Source: Aporrectodea caliginosa | Taxonomy: Eukaryota; Annelida; Clitellata; Crassiclitellata; Lumbricidae | NCBI GenBank assembly: GCA_020284085.1 | Contig: JACEVL010000208.1 | Coordinates: 681,001 to 745,000 of the forward strand | Direction of reading: 5' to 3' | Length of the DNA stretch: 64,000 nt | Shown: positions 31,816-44,195 of the stretch, piece after piece | How positions within the stretch are numbered: the stretch's first letter is position 1 | Layout: every line of letters begins with the position of its first letter | Program-made: the position numbers and the translations under genes | The notes under the pieces: model-generated | What the model was told of the DNA's origin: nothing | The model's input: the letters and a program-made list of their open reading frames with translations, nothing else | Database searches by the model: none

Positions 31816-33384
31816 AACTGGATTGGTTACTCGTGAAAATATCGTGTACTTCCGGTTTAAGGCTACGAGCCTAGCGCCACCTCGCGATGCGGGTGTAAGA
31901 AGGGTCTATGGACATAAAAAAGCATGGACGACCCGATGTGTTGTTCATCGATTAATTGCACGAATTTGAGGAAAATCAAATCAGGATTGAAGCTATTGGT
32001 GCAATAACCAGGTAAGTGAAAAATCATAGTTTTCGGCAAATCGAGTTTTAATGTTTTTTGCTCTTCAAAAGCTTGCCGTTTCGTCCAGAAAATAGATAAC
32101 GACAAAATTTAAAAAGCATGAGGTGCATCTAATCGTAACTGATCATAAAATAAAATTATTAAAGGCTGGCTGTTGCTAATTAGTATTTTATGGGCAAATG
32201 AACAAGAAACCTGGTTATTGCACTGAAACTTCGCTGTAGTTCTGGAACTTTTTGGATGCAAGAATCACATATGTCAACTAACCTGGTTATTGCACTGAAA
32301 CTTCGCTGTTGTTCTGGAACTTTTTTGGATGCAACAATCACATATGTTAACTAACCTGGTTATGGCATTGAAACTTCCCTGTAGTTTTGGAACTTCTTTC
32401 CATGCAAGAATCATGTATGTGAACAAAATTTGTTGTTGCATGTAAATAATAAAGCAACTTTCGTGTGGTGCTGGAAACTTATTTACATGTAAGAATCTAA
32501 TATGTGAACAAACCTTGTTATTGCGTGGAAATGATAAACATTAGAGACATGAGCCAGAAGAAGGTAACTGAATGACACCGATTTTTCAAGAAATCATTAA
32601 TCGGACACGTTTAAATAAGACATTTTAAGCCTCGTTTGTCACACCACATTGAGAAAAAACTGTTAAGCCTAACACAGAGCCATAAATCAAAGTAAGTATA
32701 TATGTTGATATAGACCCAAATAGTACTGTTTTCTTTAAGTTCGTGAAAATGGCTCAATGGTCTCCATCTAGTGGCAGAATGTTGTTATTATATCCTTACT
32801 TACTTCGCTAATGCATCCGACAACGTATATAACTGGCTCACGGTTGCGTGCAATAACCAGGTTTGTTCACATACATGTCTATTGCTCGCAACCGAGAGGC
32901 TATGATCTTTTATGCAATAACCGGATTTGTTGACTTATCTCTTTTATGCACGCAATCATGGCACCGGAATGCGAAAATTCTCAAAGCAGGTAAGTTGAGT
33001 TGCCTGGTTATTGTCCTACCTACTCCCTTAATTTTGTGGCTACCAGCTTGAAATTTACAACATAGATGCGCCTCTACGTCAGGAGCATTTTAAGCTAAGT
33101 TTCACGATAACCAATTATAAGTCGACTTACCTGGTTCTTGCACCAAAGTCTTCGATTATTTTTCTTTCAGTTTCTAAGATTCAAAGAAAGGTTAATAATA
33201 ATAAATGTAAAGCTATTTTAATGACGTTCAGTTAAATAATCTAAACTAGTCTACGGAGATAGGCGTTTAGCATGGTAAACACGAGGTTCTACACCTTTGT
33301 CGCTAGGTGGCCAGGCTTCATGGGCCGCCATTTTCTGTCAAACGCGCTTACATAAGGAGATTCCAGTCCTGTGTATAATAGGTC
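31816..33384. repeat. Repeat element built on GCAATAACCAGGT motifs
   Basis: GGTGCAATAACCAGGTAAGT at about 31997 is inverted by ACTTACCTGGTTCTTGCACC near 33126, possibly the ends of a ~1.1-kb element. Inside, 32208-32530 holds a ~73-bp tandem repeat (ACCTGGTTATTGCACTGAAA, then CATATGT), about four units. Further single motifs in both orientations are near 32845, 32908 and 33000. No coding remnant is seen. Confidence 0.65.
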
Positions 33385-35841
33385 CTTCACTGCCGCCATT
33401 GGTCCTCGTTGCTGTTGGCGCTTTGGATGTGTACGAATTTTTTGTAATTGAGTTCTCGTATTTGCAAAGTTAAAGAAAACCTATGTAGGCCTACTTTACT
33501 AAATTTATGGGTAAGAATTTTATTTTAAGGCGTTGTTGTGAATATGTGTCAGTTTTTCATCATCGTAACGCTCATCATTTGGCTTGCAATAAATTTATCC
33601 TATCGCTGTTAAAGAATAGCCTACCACGATGAATCTAACGTCTCAAGCGCTCAAAAATTGTCCACTTGAAGTATCAGTTCCGTTAGCGTTACTATGAATG
33701 TCTACATTGAAAAGTAAGTAAGTGTGAACATGAAAGTCCTGAAAAATTGTTAAAACTGGTATTGTGGAACGTCAGTTTGTGAAAGTAATGAAAAATTGCT
33801 TGAGCGGGTTTTGTTCCGAAATACAGACCAAAAAATATTCCACCCTTGTTTTTCAGGATTTTCAGTTGTAGTGATTCTGTGTAGGGAAATATCTCAATTT
33901 TTTAACTTTAAAGCGCCTGATTTGTAGGATTATAAGTACATCATTAAATCGCTGGCAAAATGTTGCTTCGAAAACTAGGTTGCTTCTTTTGACTTGTATC
34001 ATGCTGTTTTTGTAAATTGTGTTGTGTAACGACCTTGTTCTGATGAATGAATTCATTAACATAGATAACTGCCTCGTTACGTTGTGCTAGATGGCGAGAC
34101 GGAAAGTCGGCAATAGGAAAACGGACTGGGAGTGAATGAATTAGATAATAACTATTTAATATAGGGGCCTATATGATATAGTAATTTATATTTTATATGA
34201 GTGTTTATGTTAACATATTAACTAGATATAGTAAAAACTTATTTTACAAGAATTTCATTCTCACTTTTTCACATTTAGTGTTCATCATTTCGTATAAATG
34301 TGGAAAATATATTGTGCCTTCATTTTATACGGAAAATAAATTCTGTGAACTTAGGCCCTATGACTACTGCATTGTTCAAGCATATAAGTGAAATTAATGT
34401 TGCAAGGTATCTCCTAACTAGTATTAGGGTATAAATCTTTGAGAAATAGAATGATAGCCATGGCTAATGTGTTTATCTTTAATTAATTAACCTGGATTCT
34501 GCTAGAATTAAAACATGTAACATACAACTAGCCATGTGCAGTGTCAGTGCATGTGCTGGACGCACTGCGTAGAACAGTCTTCCTGACCATGTGAAGAATG
34601 TGCCATTGCTCAAGAAATACAAATCACAGCTCCAGACCTATCTTTTAAAACTGTCATATGACTGTCATTCATTTTTTTAACTTGTGTACAGAGCCCTTTT
34701 CTTTGGGCTCGGCTGAGCTACGGTGCTACATAAATCGTTTTAATATTACTAGTATTAGAAGTGGTATGGTAGTATTATTAACATTATTATTAACTGTGAA
34801 GGGTGTAATTAAGTTAAGCATTTACATTCTAATTAAGCATGTTCACAGTTAAACAATCGTCTTCACATGCTGTATAGGCTTACCCTAGTTTGAACCATTC
34901 TGAGGATACTCAGTATGCATTTAAATAACACATGTGGCAGTTTGAAATAAAATAAAGCACTATTTCATATCCTGACCAACCACGGACAGGATGCATGTTT
35001 GAAGAAGTGTTTCTGTTTTTTCTGTCAGCATAAACTGAACATTTAACACTTTTGTCGCTTTAACTGTTAAGTTACAGCAATGAAACATGCACCAGTGTAT
35101 TTCTGTTTTATAAACTTTTGCATTTTGAGAAAAGGTCTAAATTATATCTTGTATAAATAGCGTGATAGTCTGCTAATGAATTTTTCCCTTCACATTATTG
35201 TAGCTATGCTTATTTTGAAAAATACTACAAAGAGTTGAGATGGTGTGATTTAGAATTGGCATTCCTTTCCTTCATTTCTTTTTTAATTGTATACTTTCAA
35301 GTCCATTGCTTAGGCCAGTTAGTTCTAAGATAGAGCTGCAGCATAAGTGTTTTAAGCAAGGCAGACTTAAGAAAACTGAGAATTGAATTCCGTAAATTGT
35401 GCAAAGCACAATTACCAGTATTACTAACTATACAGTCAGCTGCAAACGGAGAACATTTTTGATAGTAGTGTAACAGCATTCATTTTACTCAATGATTTTT
35501 AGCAGTTAAAGCTTGTGTATTATCAAACATACTAATATTGAGTTGTTTTCTCTTTTTATCAAGTGTATGAACAGGAGAAAAACAACTCCAGGTGCAGTCA
35601 TGAAGTAAGCTTGCAGTCATAAAAATTCAAAAGAGAGGAGGCTCTCTTACTTAATCAAGAACATATAAGTGCATTCATTTGTCTGAAGCCGCAACTAAAA
35701 ATCTGCATGAGTGACTTGATCTGAGAAACCATATTGCTATCATTTATATCAGAAATCTTTTATGGAAATAGGTTCTACGAGAATATTCGTGAAAACCCAA
35801 ACTCTACACTACCCAACAGTCTGTTCTATCAGAAATCAGTC
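33385..35841 (+). repeat. 5' flank of zinc-finger unit 2
   Basis: Collinear with 20095-21549 plus 23060-23794, without the LINE and hAT insertions, so it serves as their empty-site reference. TAGGGGCCTATA at about 34163 is extra relative to unit 1. No gene is seen besides the short 5' region of the zinc-finger gene. Confidence 0.85.
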
Positions 35842-37365
35842 ATGTATGTAGGCACTGTAAAAAGGCACATAGGAACCCAAACTAGTGAAAAGCCATACAG
35901 ATGCCAGTTGTGTCAGAAATCGTTTGCTCTAAATGGCAGTCTGAAAATTCACACGAGATCTCATACTGGAGAGAAGAGCCAGTTATGTGAGAAATCATTT
36001 GCTGGAGATAGTAATCTGAAAGTTCACATAAGAAAGGGTACTGGTGAGAAACCATATAAATGCCAGTTATGTGAGAAATCATTTGCTGCATGTAGTTATC
36101 TGAAAATTCATATGCGAATCCATACTGGAGAGAAACCGTACAAATGCCACTTGTGTGAGAAAGCATTTACTCAAAGTACTACGCTGAAAAACCATTTGAG
36201 AACCCATTCTGGAGAGAAACCATACAGCTGCCAGCTATGCGAAAAATCGTTTGCCATACATAGTGCTCTGAAACTGCACATGAGAACCCATACTGGAGAA
36301 AAACCATACATATGTCAGTTATGTGAGAAATCGTTTGCTCAAAATGTTTTTCTGAAAAATCACATGAGAACACATACTGGAGAAAAGCCATACAAATGCC
36401 AGCTATGTGAGAAATCGTTTGCTAAATCTGATCCTTTGAGTAGGCACGTGAGAATTCATACTGGAGAGAAGCCATACAAGTGCCAGTTATGTCAGAAATC
36501 ATTTACCAGGCATTGTAATCTGAGAATGCACGAAATAATTCATACCGGCGAGAAGCCATACAAGTGCCAGTTATGTCAGAAATCGTTTGCTCAATATGGT
36601 ACTATGAGAAGGCACGTGAGAAATCATGATAGAGGGAAACCATATAAATGCCAGTTATGTGAGAAATCGTTTGCTGAACATACTACTCTTAGAAAGCACT
36701 TAAGAATTCATACTGGAGAGAAACCATATATGTGTCAGTTATGTCATAAATCATTTGCCAAGCACAATAGTCTGAGAATGCACAATAGATTTCATACTGG
36801 AGAGAAGCCATACATGTGCCAGTTATGTCACAAACCGTTTGCTCAATATAGTCCTCTGAGAGGGCACATGAGAACTCATACTGGAGAGAAGCCATTCAAG
36901 TGCCAGTTATGTGAAAAATCTTTTGCTCTATGTGCTACCCTGAGAATGCACATGAGAACTCATACTGGAGAGAAGGCATACAAGTGCCAGTTATGTCATA
37001 GATCATTTGCCGGGCGTAGCAGTCTGAGAACGCACGAAAGAATTCATACAGGTGAGAGGCCATACAAGTGCCAGTTATGCCAGAAATCATTTGTGGGGCA
37101 TAGTAATCTGAGAATGCACAAAATAATTCATACAGGCGAGAATCCATACATGTGCCAGTTATGTCAGAAATCATTTGGTAGACATGATCACCTGAACAAC
37201 CACTTGAAGCTTCACACTGGAGTGAAACCACACAAATGCCAGTCATGTGACAAATCATTTGCCATAGTATACAATCTTAAGTATCATATGAAAATCCATA
37301 CTGGGGAGAAACCATACATATGTCTGTTATGTCACAAATCATTTGCACAAAGTGATCATATGTAG
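35842..37365 (+). CDS. Poly-C2H2 zinc-finger protein, 17 fingers, C-terminally truncated (unit 2)
   Basis: A 507-aa product from ATG 35842. The frame is open for 108 bases upstream but has no ATG. There are 17 C2H2 units and a broken 18th. Finger 2 is degenerate: the first cysteine is lost (TGEKSQLC) and the last histidine is glycine ([10 protein letters not shown]). The ORF stops at TAG 37363 inside the last finger, where unit 1 has CAA and unit 3 has CAA followed by the second zinc-binding histidine pair. The downstream sequence still resembles the unit 3 C-terminus and ends with the same GATTCCCAGTAG, so the stop is a recent nonsense change. Probably still DNA-binding, as a nuclear protein; it may be an early pseudogene. 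Confidence 0.82.
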   Translation: MYVGTVKRHIGTQTSEKPYRCQLCQKSFALNGSLKIHTRSHTGEKSQLCEKSFAGDSNLKVHIRKGTGEKPYKCQLCEKSFAACSYLKIHMRIHTGEKPYKCHLCEKAFTQSTTLKNHLRTHSGEKPYSCQLCEKSFAIHSALKLHMRTHTGEKPYICQLCEKSFAQNVFLKNHMRTHTGEKPYKCQLCEKSFAKSDPLSRHVRIHTGEKPYKCQLCQKSFTRHCNLRMHEIIHTGEKPYKCQLCQKSFAQYGTMRRHVRNHDRGKPYKCQLCEKSFAEHTTLRKHLRIHTGEKPYMCQLCHKSFAKHNSLRMHNRFHTGEKPYMCQLCHKPFAQYSPLRGHMRTHTGEKPFKCQLCEKSFALCATLRMHMRTHTGEKAYKCQLCHRSFAGRSSLRTHERIHTGERPYKCQLCQKSFVGHSNLRMHKIIHTGENPYMCQLCQKSFGRHDHLNNHLKLHTGVKPHKCQSCDKSFAIVYNLKYHMKIHTGEKPYICLLCHKSFAQSDHM

Positions 37366-38960
37366 TGTCAATTGAAAACCCATACTAAAGACAAACCACA
37401 GTTGTGTGATATTTATCCAAAGGATTCCCAGTAGTTCACAATCTAAAGAATCACAGAATGACCCACACATGTGAGAAACTTAACATTAGTTTTTCAGACA
37501 CCGCTTGTCTTAGCGGTCAATGTGGTGTTCTTTGACAAGAATGGTTATTCAAACAATTCAGTTTAAATGTGCTAGTATACAACAGCATGATCTACGTGGA
37601 AAGTGAAGTACATATATACTAACATTTATGATCAATGGTTTTTATTCAATACATTTTTGAAGAACCACATGAAAGTTTACGAGGCAATGTGCTTTTGATT
37701 CCAATGACATTCAAGGTTCTTTGACGAAAATTGGAGATAGAGAATGACTCCAAATCAACCGAGGATACAAAACAGTTTCTGGCTAAATCTTTTGGATGTG
37801 CTACACGCGATGACATGCTTGAAGAAGAGAAGGAATGTCTAGTCTGCTAGAGAACTTTTATTTTAAAGGCGATTTGTAAAATTTATGTTCTGTTTAATGA
37901 AAAACTGGACATTAAGTGGATTTACTCCATCTAAGGAGTTTTTGTTAACATGGGTTGAATTATAATTGGCTATAGTTTAAAGTTGTTTTGTGCTTAACAA
38001 GGGCCTAAATTTGCCCAACAAGGTGGTGCTGACCAATCCCCTGTTTCCTCGATCCCTTCTGTCAACTACAGGAAGATGGATGATTTACCAATTCATGCAA
38101 CATAAAACAATAAGTAAGTCAGCTAACGTGACGACATTTATCAGTATGCATGTTTACACCGCCGTTCATTGTCCTCTTGCATGAACTCGCTTTAAAGCAA
38201 AATAACATTAGGCCTAATAAATAAAAAATAATAATATCTCTTTTCTTTAATCAAGCGCCTTACAAACGCACTGCGCTGTACATTTACAAGTTATGCAATT
38301 GAAACAATCTTAACTACTAACAGAACAGACAGCCTGCAATACACGGCGCTAATAGCAGCCTAGAAAGCATATCCGCCCTACGGGATTCGAACTCGGTACG
38401 TCTCGCTCTCTACGCCAGATGTTATCCAATGCGCTATCGCCCCCCCATTTCGCAAAAAGTATTTCAGCTGAGTGCCAACATTGGTGGTTACCGAACACCA
38501 CCGTCACTGTCACAGTATAAAGTTGCACCTATGGCCCATGGGTATGAAGTGTTGGTCACTTCACCTTTCTTAGCCTGGGCATATGAGAGCTAGTGGCAAG
38601 CCTAGGCCTATCACTCAACCATCTCACTTTCCCACGGAGAGTATTCGGTCGGTTTGTGCTTTATGGTTTCAGTTCGCCAGCAGAAAATTTATATAGCGCC
38701 AATCAGGAGATAAAGTCGGCAGAGGTGCTCACGAAGAGATCCAGTCATGTCAAAGCTGATTGACGTCATCCTCTTAGGAATAGGAACGCCAGCCTTCAAT
38801 ATGCAAGGCCATTGCATGTGCTGCCACCTCGTTCTCAGTTGCTTAATTATCCGCGAGCTAAAGGTCACTTAGCGGAGAATTGATTCATTAAGTATGCAGG
38901 TAAATACTTATCAGCAATCGGGCTAGCGTGCCTGCATTACATTGTAGGCCTATACAACGA
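37366..38960. repeat. 3' flank of zinc-finger unit 2
   Basis: Matches 26210-27457 and 44196-45900. A SINE is inserted at 38228-38447. TAGGCCTA octamers at 38604 and 38946 are absent or different in the paralogues. Confidence 0.8.
38228..38447 (-). mobile_element. tRNA-derived SINE, second family
   Basis: On the minus strand: a tRNA-like head with A box TAGCGCATTGGATAAC and B box GAGTTCGAATCCC, a body containing GCTGCTATTAGCGCCG and AATGTACAGCGCAGTGCG, and an (ATT)n-like tail. Units 1 and 3 lack it at this place. A second copy is at 45287-45490. Confidence 0.85.
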
Positions 38961-39531
38961 CTAGGCCTACATACATTATTTGAAATAAACTAACGGGAGC
39001 AGAAGATTATAAAGTCACTGCAGTAACTGCACAATTAAATATAATATGGCCTACCAAAAGATACTGTATCTATAGCTACATAACATATTTTATTAAATCA
39101 AATGACCTTCATATGACCTTGTGTGAAATCAGATAACCTTCATATGACTTTGATTGGAAGTTCCAATCCGTTACTTTTGCAAGATTTCTTGTGAATAAGA
39201 TTAGCGCTCGTGAGCGGATGTCGTGCGCTGGGCTTTTGAGTAGGCTAGTAGTGCTTTAGCGATTTGCAGTTTACGAATAGGGCCTACGACTACACATCTC
39301 CTGCCTTTTACTTTGATATGCTAGCGCTAAAGCAAATGTTTTATTTGGCCTTTTCTATCTTTTGAAAAGTATTTTGTAAAATTATTTTCAAAATGCTTAT
39401 GATAAGTAGGCCTATTTTGCCCATTAAGCTTACTTCTTAGTTTCCTTGTAGAGCTATGAAAGGCCGCCCCTCACTTCGATGAGCTGTATGGAGGGCATCC
39501 ACTAAAAAATCGAAGCTCTTAGGCCTACCTA
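38961..39531. repeat. Intergenic with LINE tail at 39192-39275
   Basis: 39192-39275 (GCGCTCGTGAGCGGATG, then TTGCAGTTTACGAATA) is a diverged GATTACG-type LINE tail. The rest is AT-rich with several TAGGCCTA octamers and no gene. Confidence 0.5.
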
Positions 39532-39688
39532 CATAGGCGTAGCTACATGGAGGCACGAGGAGGCAGTTGCCTCCTCTTGCTTATTTTATATACTGGAACT
39601 TCTATTGACCAATGACCCCAATGACCAGGATTTTGCAAATAGTCTGTGAAGTTGCCTCCTCTTGAATTTTGGTCTGGCTACGTCCCTG
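39532..39688. mobile_element. Small hAT-like MITE, 157 bp
   Basis: Ends CATAGGCGTAGCTA and TGGCTACGTCCCTG, flanked by CCTACCTA at 39524-39531 and 39689-39696. Inside are inverted GGAGGCA motifs. Confidence 0.85.
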
Positions 39689-39696
39689 CCTACCTA

Positions 39697-40355
39697 CATA
39701 GGCCTACAACACCTTTCAAATCTCTTAATCCTATCTATTACTCCATCCAACCGCCCAGATCTACTCGGTCATCATAATAATTATCTTTTTCTATCTCGGC
39801 CTTCTGTCTCCTCCTCTGAAATTCTGCAACCGCTTCTTAGTCTGGGTTATGCTGCACCAGCTCTTTGGAATGAACTCCCATAAGATCTCCGACAGTTCGC
39901 GCATTCTCCTAGGCCTATCCAGAGGCGAAAATATGTACATAGCTTTGGAGGGGACAGATTCTTTCGGAGGCCGGATTTTTGCATATTTGGGAGGACAGAT
40001 AAAACTTGGGGAGTCCCTCTGTGTCCCCCATGATTTACGCCACTGCTCCTATCTCAACCATTAATTTTACCTCTCCGCTCTCCACTCTCCTACTTTCCAC
40101 ACACGATTAAACCGAACTCCAAGCTATCGTACCCGAATTCTACCCCAGCGCCACCACACGACCGCCATCATCACCGATGACCACCGTGGCCACACGCTGT
40201 CTCCTCGGCTTGACCTCTCCCGAATTCTGACTTGGAACGGACAAAACAACTTGGTTATCGTGGACTTGATTTGATTTTTGATATAGCGCCGGGGTAAAAG
40301 CTGGTTTCTCTGATGCGGCTTTTGTGTGGCGCTTAGAAATTTCAAAGACTTAGGC
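39697..40355 (+). pseudogene. LINE C-terminal and 3' UTR remnant
   Basis: SRPSVSSSE and YAAPALWNELP match the C-terminal PPLWNKLPP region of the intact LINE. GAACGGACAAAACAACTTGG and the tail ATATAGCGCCGGGGTAAAAG follow. It is split by the MITE at 39920. A sister fragment is at 52380-52765. Confidence 0.75.
39920..40045. mobile_element. 126-bp MITE whose left TSD carries an extra GGCCTA
   Basis: Ends CAGAGGCG and TTACGCCACTG. The right duplication is CTCCTATC (40046-40053). The left one reads CTCCTA-GGCCTA-TC (39906-39919). Removing the hexamer gives an exact 8-bp match, so the hexamer arrived after the MITE. Confidence 0.85.
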
Positions 40356-40367
40356 TACACTAACCAA

Positions 40368-42344
40368 CATTACATTATCAAATGTGCACATTAGTGGGCA
40401 GTTGACTTGTATTGTAAAATCAAAACGTTTGACTAATGATTGTAGTTGTTTTGACCGTTCCAAGTTGAGTAGCCTTATCTGCCGTGATCTGTCCTTTATG
40501 GTCTAACGCTATAATTGCGCCAGGGTTGATTCTTGCGAAGAAATCATCGTCATTGGTCTTTGTTGCTGTTGGCGGCGGCGCTTTGGATGTGAATTAATTT
40601 TTTGTAATTGAGTTTTCGTGTTTGCAAAGTTAAAGAAAACCTTTGTAGGTCTACATGATTAAATTTATGGGTAAGAATTTTATTTTAAGGAGTTGTTGAG
40701 AATGTTTGTCAGTTTGTCATCATCTTTACGCGCATCGTTTGGCTAGCAACAAATTTATCGCTGTTCAAGCATAGGCTACCACGATGAAGCGACCGTCTCA
40801 AGCGTTCAGAAATTGTCCATCAAACGTACCGATTCCTTTAGTGAATGTCTGCATTGAAAAGTAAGTAAGTCTGAGCACGAAAGTCCTGAGGAATTGCTAA
40901 AAGAAGGTGTGTGGAACGCCAGTTTATGAATGTAATGAAAAATCGGTAGAACGGATGTTGTTCCGAAATACGGAAAAAAATGCTCCACCCCTTCTGTTTC
41001 AGGATTTGCAATTGTAGTTTTTCTGTGTAATAGCTCTGTTTTTAACTTTAAAGCGCCTGATTTGTAGGATTATAAGTACATTATTGAATGATTGGGATAA
41101 TATTCCTTCGAATTATGGTGATTTGCGATTGTTGTGTTTCTGTGTAATATCAGATTTATTATATCTCAAGTTGAGAATAAGAGTGTTAGGCCATGGCTAA
41201 TTATAATATGTTATCTTGCATTATTTAACCTGGATTCTGTTAGAAAGAAAATATGTATCATACAGCCAGCCGTGAGCAGAGTCAGTGCATCGCTGGACGC
41301 ACTGCGTAGAACAGTCAAGATTCCCAACCATGTGAAGATTGTGCCATCGCGCGAGACATTCAAACCATAGCTCCAGACCTATCTCTCTAAACTAACATAT
41401 GACTCTTTGATTTTTCAAACTTGTGTATAGGGCCTTTTTCTTCGGCCTCGGCTGAGCTATGGTGCGATATGAATCGCCTTATTACTGCTACGATTATTAT
41501 TAGTAGCAGTTTGGTATTATTATTATTATTAACTGTGAAAGGTGTAATTAAGTTACGTGTTCACATTCTTATTAAGTAAAACATGTTCACAGTTTAACAT
41601 TCGCCTTCACATGGCTGTATAGGCCTACCCTACTTTGAACCGTTATCAGGATACTCAGTATGTATTTAAATAACAGATGTGACAGTTTGAAACTAAAACA
41701 CTATTTCATATCCTGACCAACCATGGACAGGAGGCATGTTTGAAGAAGTATTGCTACTTTAATCTGCACTCAAACTATTGCATTTTGTGAAACGTCTAGA
41801 TAAAGTGGTAATTTCAGGCTGTAAAGTTGCAGCAATGAAATATGTACATTTAATTTTTTAAAGACTTTTTCATTTATACTAAAGGTATAAATCATATCTA
41901 GTATAAATAACGTCCTAGTCTGCTAATGAATTTTTCCTTTCACATTATTGCATTATTGTAGCTATGCTTATTTTGAAAAATACTACTCAGTGATTTTTAG
42001 CGGTGAAATTATATTGTGTATACTAATATTGAGCTGTTTCTCATTTTATCAACTGCATGAAGAAGAAAAAACAACTTCAAGTGCAGTCATGAAGTAGGCC
42101 TGCAGTCTTAAAAACGCAGTCGTAATGTATGCCTAAATAGGACTCTGCCACATCTTTATCAAGAACGTTTAAGTTGATTAATTTGCCTGAACCCGTGACA
42201 AAAATCTACATGAGAGACTTAATCTGAGAAACCATACCGCTGTCATTTATATCAGAACTAATTTATGGAAGTAGGTTATAGGAGAATATACGTGGAAACC
42301 CAAACTCTACACTACACAAAAGTTGGTTCTGTCAAGAATCAGTC
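40368..42344 (+). repeat. 5' flank of zinc-finger unit 3
   Basis: Collinear with the flanks of units 1 and 2, with a deletion near 41110-41180 relative to unit 2. No independent gene is seen. The short ORFs at 40806 (minus) and 41134 are not conserved. Confidence 0.8.
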
Positions 42345-44195
42345 ATGGATGCCGGCACTCGAAAAAGGCACATAAGAACCCAAACTAGTGAAAAGCCATA
42401 CAGATGCCAGTTGTGTCAGAAATCGTTTGCTCTAGATGGCAGTTTGAAAATTCACATGAGATCTCATACTGGAGAGAAGTGCCAGGTATGTGAGAAATCA
42501 TTTGCTAAAGATAGTTATATGAAAGTTCACATGCGAATCCATACTGGAGAGAAACCATGCAAATGCCACTTATGTGAGAAAGCATTTGCTGAAAATACTG
42601 CACTGAAAAAGCATTTGAAAACCCATACTGGAGAGAAGCCCTACAAGTGTCATTTATGTGTGAAATCATTTGCTAGATGTCGTTATCTGAAAATTCACAT
42701 GCGAACCCATACTGGAGAGAAACCATACAAATGCCACTTATGTGAGAAAGCATTTGCTGAAAGTAATACACTGAAAAAGCATTTGAGAATCCACACTGGA
42801 GAGAAGCCATACTATTGCCACCTATGTGAGAAAGCATTTGCTCAAAGCACTACACTGAAAATTCACATGAGAACCCATACTGGAGAGAAGTCATACAAAT
42901 GTCAGTTATGTGAGAAAGCATTTGCTCGATGTAGTAATCTGAAACTGCACATGAGAAACCATACTGGAGAGAAGCCCTACAAATGCCACTTATGTGAGAA
43001 AGCATTTGCTAAAAGTTATACCCTGAAAAAGCATTTGAGAACCCATACTGGAGAGAAGCCATACAAGTGCCAGGTATGTAAAAAATCGTTTGCTCTACAT
43101 AGTAATCTGGAAAAGCACCTGAGAACTCATACTGGAGAGAAACCATGCAAATGCCACTTATGTGAGAAAGCATTTGCTGTAAGTACTACACTGAAACAGC
43201 ATTTGAGAACCCACACTGGAGAGAAGCCATACAAGTGCCACTTATGCAAAAAATGGTATGCTGTACATTTTAATCTGGAAATGCACATGAGAACCCATAC
43301 TGGAGAAAAACCATACATATGTCAGTTATGTGAAAAATCATTTGCTCAATATGTTCATCTGAGAGGGCACATGAGAAGCCATGCTGGAGAGAAGCCGTAT
43401 AAGTGTCAGTTATGTCATGTATCATTTGCCGGACGTAGTAGTCTGAGAATTCACAACAGAATTCATACCGGCGAGAAACCATACATGTGCCAGTTATGTG
43501 AGAAATCGTTTGCTCATTATGGTACTCTGAGAGGACACGTGAGAATTCATACTGGAGAGAAGCCATACAAGTGCCAGTTATGTCAGAAATCATTTGCCAG
43601 GTATAGTACTCTGAGAATGCACAACAGAGGTCATACTGGCGAGAAGCCATACATGTGCCAGTTATGTCAGAAATCATTTGCCAGGCATAGTAGTCTGAGA
43701 ATGCACAACAGAGTTCATACTGGCGAGAAGCCATACATGTGCCAGTTATGTCAGAAATCATTTGCCTTGAATGGTAATCTGAGAAAACACGAAGGAATTC
43801 ATGCAGGCGACAAGCCATACCGGTACATTTGCCAGTTATGTCAGAAATCATTTGCCTTACGTAGTTGTCTGAGAATGCACAAAAGAATTCATACAGGCGA
43901 GAAGCCATACATGTGCCAGTTATGTCAGAAAGCATTCGCTAGACGTAGTCACCTGAACAACCACTTGAGATTTCACACTGGAGAGAAACCACACAAATGC
44001 CAGTCATGTGACAAATCATTTGCCATAGTATACAATCTTAAGAATCATATGAAAATCCATACTGGGAAGAAACCATACATATGTCTGTTATGTAACAAAT
44101 TATTTGGACAAAGTGAACATTTGCAATGTCACATGAAAACCCATACTAAAGACAAACCACATGTGTCTGATATTTGTCCAAAGGATTCCCAGTAG
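42345..44195 (+). CDS. Poly-C2H2 zinc-finger protein, 21 fingers (unit 3)
   Basis: An intact 616-aa ORF from ATG 42345 to TAG 44193. There are 21 C2H2 fingers with TGEKP linkers, then a short tail KDKPHVSDICPKDSQ. Finger 2 follows a shortened linker (TGEKCQVC, lacking PYK), the same lesion that is worse in unit 2, so those genes share it by descent. Finger 17 is followed by two extra residues (KPYRYICQ). As in unit 1, the first half is [11 protein letters not shown] and the second [11 protein letters not shown], and the last three fingers are the best conserved across the array. Predicted nuclear DNA-binding protein; no KRAB, SCAN, BTB or ZAD domain is seen here. Confidence 0.9.
   Translation: MDAGTRKRHIRTQTSEKPYRCQLCQKSFALDGSLKIHMRSHTGEKCQVCEKSFAKDSYMKVHMRIHTGEKPCKCHLCEKAFAENTALKKHLKTHTGEKPYKCHLCVKSFARCRYLKIHMRTHTGEKPYKCHLCEKAFAESNTLKKHLRIHTGEKPYYCHLCEKAFAQSTTLKIHMRTHTGEKSYKCQLCEKAFARCSNLKLHMRNHTGEKPYKCHLCEKAFAKSYTLKKHLRTHTGEKPYKCQVCKKSFALHSNLEKHLRTHTGEKPCKCHLCEKAFAVSTTLKQHLRTHTGEKPYKCHLCKKWYAVHFNLEMHMRTHTGEKPYICQLCEKSFAQYVHLRGHMRSHAGEKPYKCQLCHVSFAGRSSLRIHNRIHTGEKPYMCQLCEKSFAHYGTLRGHVRIHTGEKPYKCQLCQKSFARYSTLRMHNRGHTGEKPYMCQLCQKSFARHSSLRMHNRVHTGEKPYMCQLCQKSFALNGNLRKHEGIHAGDKPYRYICQLCQKSFALRSCLRMHKRIHTGEKPYMCQLCQKAFARRSHLNNHLRFHTGEKPHKCQSCDKSFAIVYNLKNHMKIHTGKKPYICLLCNKLFGQSEHLQCHMKTHTKDKPHVSDICPKDSQ

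Noticed and set aside
35734..35841. Upstream extension of zinc-finger gene 2 by 36 codons
   Set aside because: It has no ATG, and the aligned stretch in unit 1 has a stop; kept as 5' flank.
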